DNA of 5,943 nt from an uncultured Verrucomicrobiota bacterium (GTDB taxonomy: Bacteria; Verrucomicrobiota; Verrucomicrobiae; Opitutales; Opitutaceae). Both the position numbers and the translations under genes were made by a program. The DNA lies in contig CAMLQS010000319.1 of the NCBI GenBank assembly GCA_946482165.1, positions 1 through 5,943 on the forward strand, in the 5' to 3' direction. Under the pieces are notes generated by a model. It searched no databases and had not been told where the DNA came from. It was given only the letters and a program-made list of their open reading frames with translations. Position 1 is the stretch's first letter. Every line of letters begins with the position of its first letter. This document shows, one piece after another, positions 4,083 to 5,943 of the stretch.

Positions 4083-5780
4083 CTACATCTTGCCCGCGCC
4101 GGCGCCGGCGAGGACGGCGGCCTTCACCTCGGAGGCGGGTTGCGGCGATGAGCCGTAGTAGCTGGCGGGGTTGAAGACGGCGCCGCCGACTTCGCGCCGG
4201 CTGGTCAGCGACACTCCGGTGTAGACGTTTTCCGAGACGATGGTCTGGAGCGCGCCCGCGTATTGGGGGGTGTTGAGGTTGTAGTTATAGTAGTGCGGGT
4301 GCTGGCTGTTCTCGAAGTAGCAGCGTTCCAGGCGCGTCTGCGCGCCGTCTTCGGACGCGACGCAATAGAAGCCGATGTCGCGGTAGTAGTTGTTGAATAC
4401 ATGCAGCAGGCTGCCCGCGCCGCCGACGTGCGGGTTGCGCCCGCTGCCGCGGTCGAAGTAGTTGTGGTGGAGGGTCACCATCAACGCCGAGGTCGAGCCG
4501 AAGCCCGCGACGTAGTGGTGCTTGTGCGGGCTGCACACTTCGAGATCGTAGCCGTCGAAATGGCACCACGAGACCGTGATGTAGCGCGGGCTGGCGCCGA
4601 CGATGTCGATGTAGCCGTCGCTGATGCGGCGGAAGGTGCAGTGGTCGATCCAGACGTGGTGCGAATTGTTGACGGTGATGCCGTCGCCCGCCTCGACGAT
4701 GCCGGTGTTGACGTCGGAGATGGTGAGGTTGCGGACGATGACGTTGGCCTTGTTCGCGATGATCAGGCTTTTCCCGACCAGGTTCGCGCCTGAGCCGAGG
4801 CCGATGATCGTCTTGTTGGAGCCGACGGACACGCCGCCGTTTTCCGTGACGACGTTGTTGATCGGTCCGCAGTAGTAGACGCCGGCGTAGCGGCCGACGG
4901 TCATGGTCCCGGTGTTGTAGGTGCCGTCGGTGAGGTCGATCGTGGCGCCCTGCGGGATCTGGATGATGCGGGGCGTGTCGTCGGCGGCGTATTGGATCAA
5001 CTGGGCGCGGGTGGTCACGGTGACGACCGCCCCGCCGGCTCCGCCGGTGGTGCCGTTGTTGCCAAGGGCGTTGACCGAGGCGAAGCCGATCGGGCCGGAA
5101 TTCGCCGTGAGATCGGCATGGAAGGCGAAATCGCCGGTGCTGTAGCTCACCGCCTCGGAGCCGATGGCGGCCGTGAAGCCGCCGGAAAAGGACTGGCCTC
5201 CGGCGTATCCGTTGGCGGATGTGCCGTTGAGCTCGAAGAACAGCGGGTTGCTGGTGGTCGTGATCTCGAAGTAGTAGGTGGTGTTGGGATTCAGCGCGGG
5301 CAGGTTTTCGGCCGAGAGATTGAACGAGACGAATTTGCCGGTGCCTCCGGAGGCGCCCCCGGTGAGCGTGGCGTTGGCGGTGGCGGAGGGGGTGTAGAAG
5401 AGTTGCGTCTTGGTGCTCCCGGAGATCGACCCGAAGGCGAGCTTGAACTGGGTGCCGTTGGCGACGTTCCAGTAGGTGTTGCCGGAGCCGAACTGCACGT
5501 GCTGGACCGTGATCGACTTCAGTTTGTAGCCAAAGGCGTTGGAGCCCGTGGTGAAGGTCTGTCCCTTGCTCGTGCGGTTATGGGCGACGTAGGTGAACTG
5601 GTCGGCGCCGCCGCCGACGAGGCTGGTGTCGTTGATGCCGACGCCGGGCAGGTAGTATTGGTCGCTGGCGTCCGTCGTCGGAGCGGCGGCGCCGACGGAA
5701 ACGGTGACGGCGGCGTGGCTGAATGCGGCGAAGCCGCAGAGGATTCCGATCAGGGGTATGATTTTAGGATTTAGGGTCAT
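4083..5780 (-). CDS. Exported PL1 pectate/pectin lyase with N-terminal module
   Basis: Predicted 565 residues. A signal peptide covers 1-23 (cleavage near SHA). Residues about 24-225 are a second copy of the GQTFTT/YAGGQ module of the PEP-CTERM protein at 1281-2042. Residues about 231-565 form a polysaccharide lyase family 1 parallel beta-helix, which cleaves pectic polygalacturonan by beta-elimination. Visible hallmarks: GFASVNALG (232-240), 'SNKTIIGLGSGANLVGK' (321-337), GDGITV (365-370), WIDHC (377-381), SDGYIDIVG (387-395), HKHHYVAG (419-426), VTLHHNYF (435-442), SGRNPHV (446-452), LLHVFNNYY (458-466). Arg448 fits the catalytic Arg of the family. The SGR-x-P-x-V...LLH..NN pattern and the AGAGK end resemble fungal pectin lyases, while Asp388/Asp392 and Lys420 look like calcium-dependent pectate lyases. 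The protein has no PEP-CTERM tail or other anchor, so it is probably released or held through its module. It is convergent with the LacI-family gene and has motif copy C upstream. There is no Shine-Dalgarno sequence. Lyase call firm; substrate preference (methylated or not) unclear. Confidence 0.93.
   Translation of the reverse strand: MTLNPKIIPLIGILCGFAAFSHAAVTVSVGAAAPTTDASDQYYLPGVGINDTSLVGGGADQFTYVAHNRTSKGQTFTTGSNAFGYKLKSITVQHVQFGSGNTYWNVANGTQFKLAFGSISGSTKTQLFYTPSATANATLTGGASGGTGKFVSFNLSAENLPALNPNTTYYFEITTTSNPLFFELNGTSANGYAGGQSFSGGFTAAIGSEAVSYSTGDFAFHADLTANSGPIGFASVNALGNNGTTGGAGGAVVTVTTRAQLIQYAADDTPRIIQIPQGATIDLTDGTYNTGTMTVGRYAGVYYCGPINNVVTENGGVSVGSNKTIIGLGSGANLVGKSLIIANKANVIVRNLTISDVNTGIVEAGDGITVNNSHHVWIDHCTFRRISDGYIDIVGASPRYITVSWCHFDGYDLEVCSPHKHHYVAGFGSTSALMVTLHHNYFDRGSGRNPHVGGAGSLLHVFNNYYRDIGFYCVASEDGAQTRLERCYFENSQHPHYYNYNLNTPQYAGALQTIVSENVYTGVSLTSRREVGGAVFNPASYYGSSPQPASEVKAAVLAGAGAGKM
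5191..5278 (-). repeat. Near-identical segment shared with the PEP-CTERM gene (copy 2)
   Basis: This is the partner of 1456-1543: 86 of 88 bp are identical, in the same frame. It lies in the second half of the N-terminal module of the lyase. A second very similar stretch lies at about 5109-5150 (matching about 1371-1412), separated from it by a more diverged part with a one-codon length difference. Confidence 0.9.
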
Positions 5781-5894
5781 GGGCGTATGCGGGGGATCGG
5801 GCGACGGGGCAGGCGCGAGAGGGGGCCGCGCAGGTCGCCGCCCTGTGGGCTCGCATCTGGTGGAAGCTCCCCTGGTTCGGGACGACGGTTTGGC

Positions 5895-5915
5895 CGTTCG
5901 TATCGTTGCCGAACG
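5895..5915 (-). promoter_or_regulatory. Shared upstream motif, copy C
   Basis: The + strand has CGTTCG (5895-5900), the core TATCGTTGC (5901-5909) and CGAACG (5910-5915), so this copy has perfect 6-bp inverted arms flanking the shared core. It lies about 115 nt upstream of the lyase ATG (5778-5780). The 40 bp at 5874-5913 align without gaps to the leader of the PEP-CTERM gene (2133-2172). Arm symmetry is only partial in copies A and B, which makes a simple palindromic operator uncertain. Confidence 0.55.
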
Positions 5916-5943
5916 CCGACGGCGGGCAGTTCGCGGGTGGGCG

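Noticed and set aside
4263..4793. Plus-strand open frame opposite the lyase domain
   Set aside because: Low-complexity Val/Ala/Asp-rich translation, antisense to a clear PL1 catalytic domain.
5874..5913. ECF-sigma-type promoter (GAAC plus CGTC) in the shared leader block
   Set aside because: GAAC and CGTC are conserved in the leaders of the two paralogues, but the spacing of 11 nt is too short and the pair is absent at copy A.
1..5943. CRISPR array, tRNA, rRNA, insertion sequence or attachment sites
   Set aside because: No regularly spaced repeats, no cloverleaf or rRNA segments, no transposase-like frame or terminal inverted repeats were seen.

Overview
The window looks like a GC-rich chromosome segment of a Verrucomicrobiota bacterium, most likely of the Opitutales/Opitutaceae type. 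Three things point there: a PEP-CTERM sorting signal, a LacI-family regulator of the 'GYRANPLVAALM' kind common in that group, and starts without Shine-Dalgarno sequences. This placement is inference from protein style, not a database match. Four intact genes are seen, plus one broken gene. All relate to exported proteins or to pectin breakdown.

Layout: 1-215 is G-rich noncoding DNA with a G-quadruplex-type motif. 216-1064 (-) encodes an exported beta-rich protein of unknown function. 1281-2042 (-) encodes a PEP-CTERM surface protein built around a module of about 200 residues, followed by a good intrinsic terminator. 2043-2426 is a long leader/intergenic stretch that contains a segment closely matching an Illumina adapter. 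2427-2873 (-) is a frameshifted and shortened pectate lyase remnant that runs into the start of the next gene. 2863-3933 (+) encodes a LacI-family regulator. 4083-5780 (-) encodes an exported PL1 pectate/pectin lyase whose first ~225 residues are a second copy of the module in the PEP-CTERM protein.

How it may work together (inference): all three intact minus-strand genes carry the same 14-17 bp motif, core TATCGTTGCC on the + strand, at 57 to 117 nt upstream of their starts. This suggests co-regulation, perhaps by the adjacent LacI-type protein in response to a plant-polysaccharide breakdown product. The lyase would cut pectin outside the cytoplasm. The PEP-CTERM protein would carry the same accessory module to the cell envelope, and the third protein would be a further exported accessory factor.

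The most notable points are the shared module (once free and PEP-CTERM anchored, once fused to an enzyme), the shared upstream motif, an active site mixing pectin lyase and pectate lyase features, and a probable adapter artefact at 2370-2390 that casts doubt on the assembly between 2043 and 2862.
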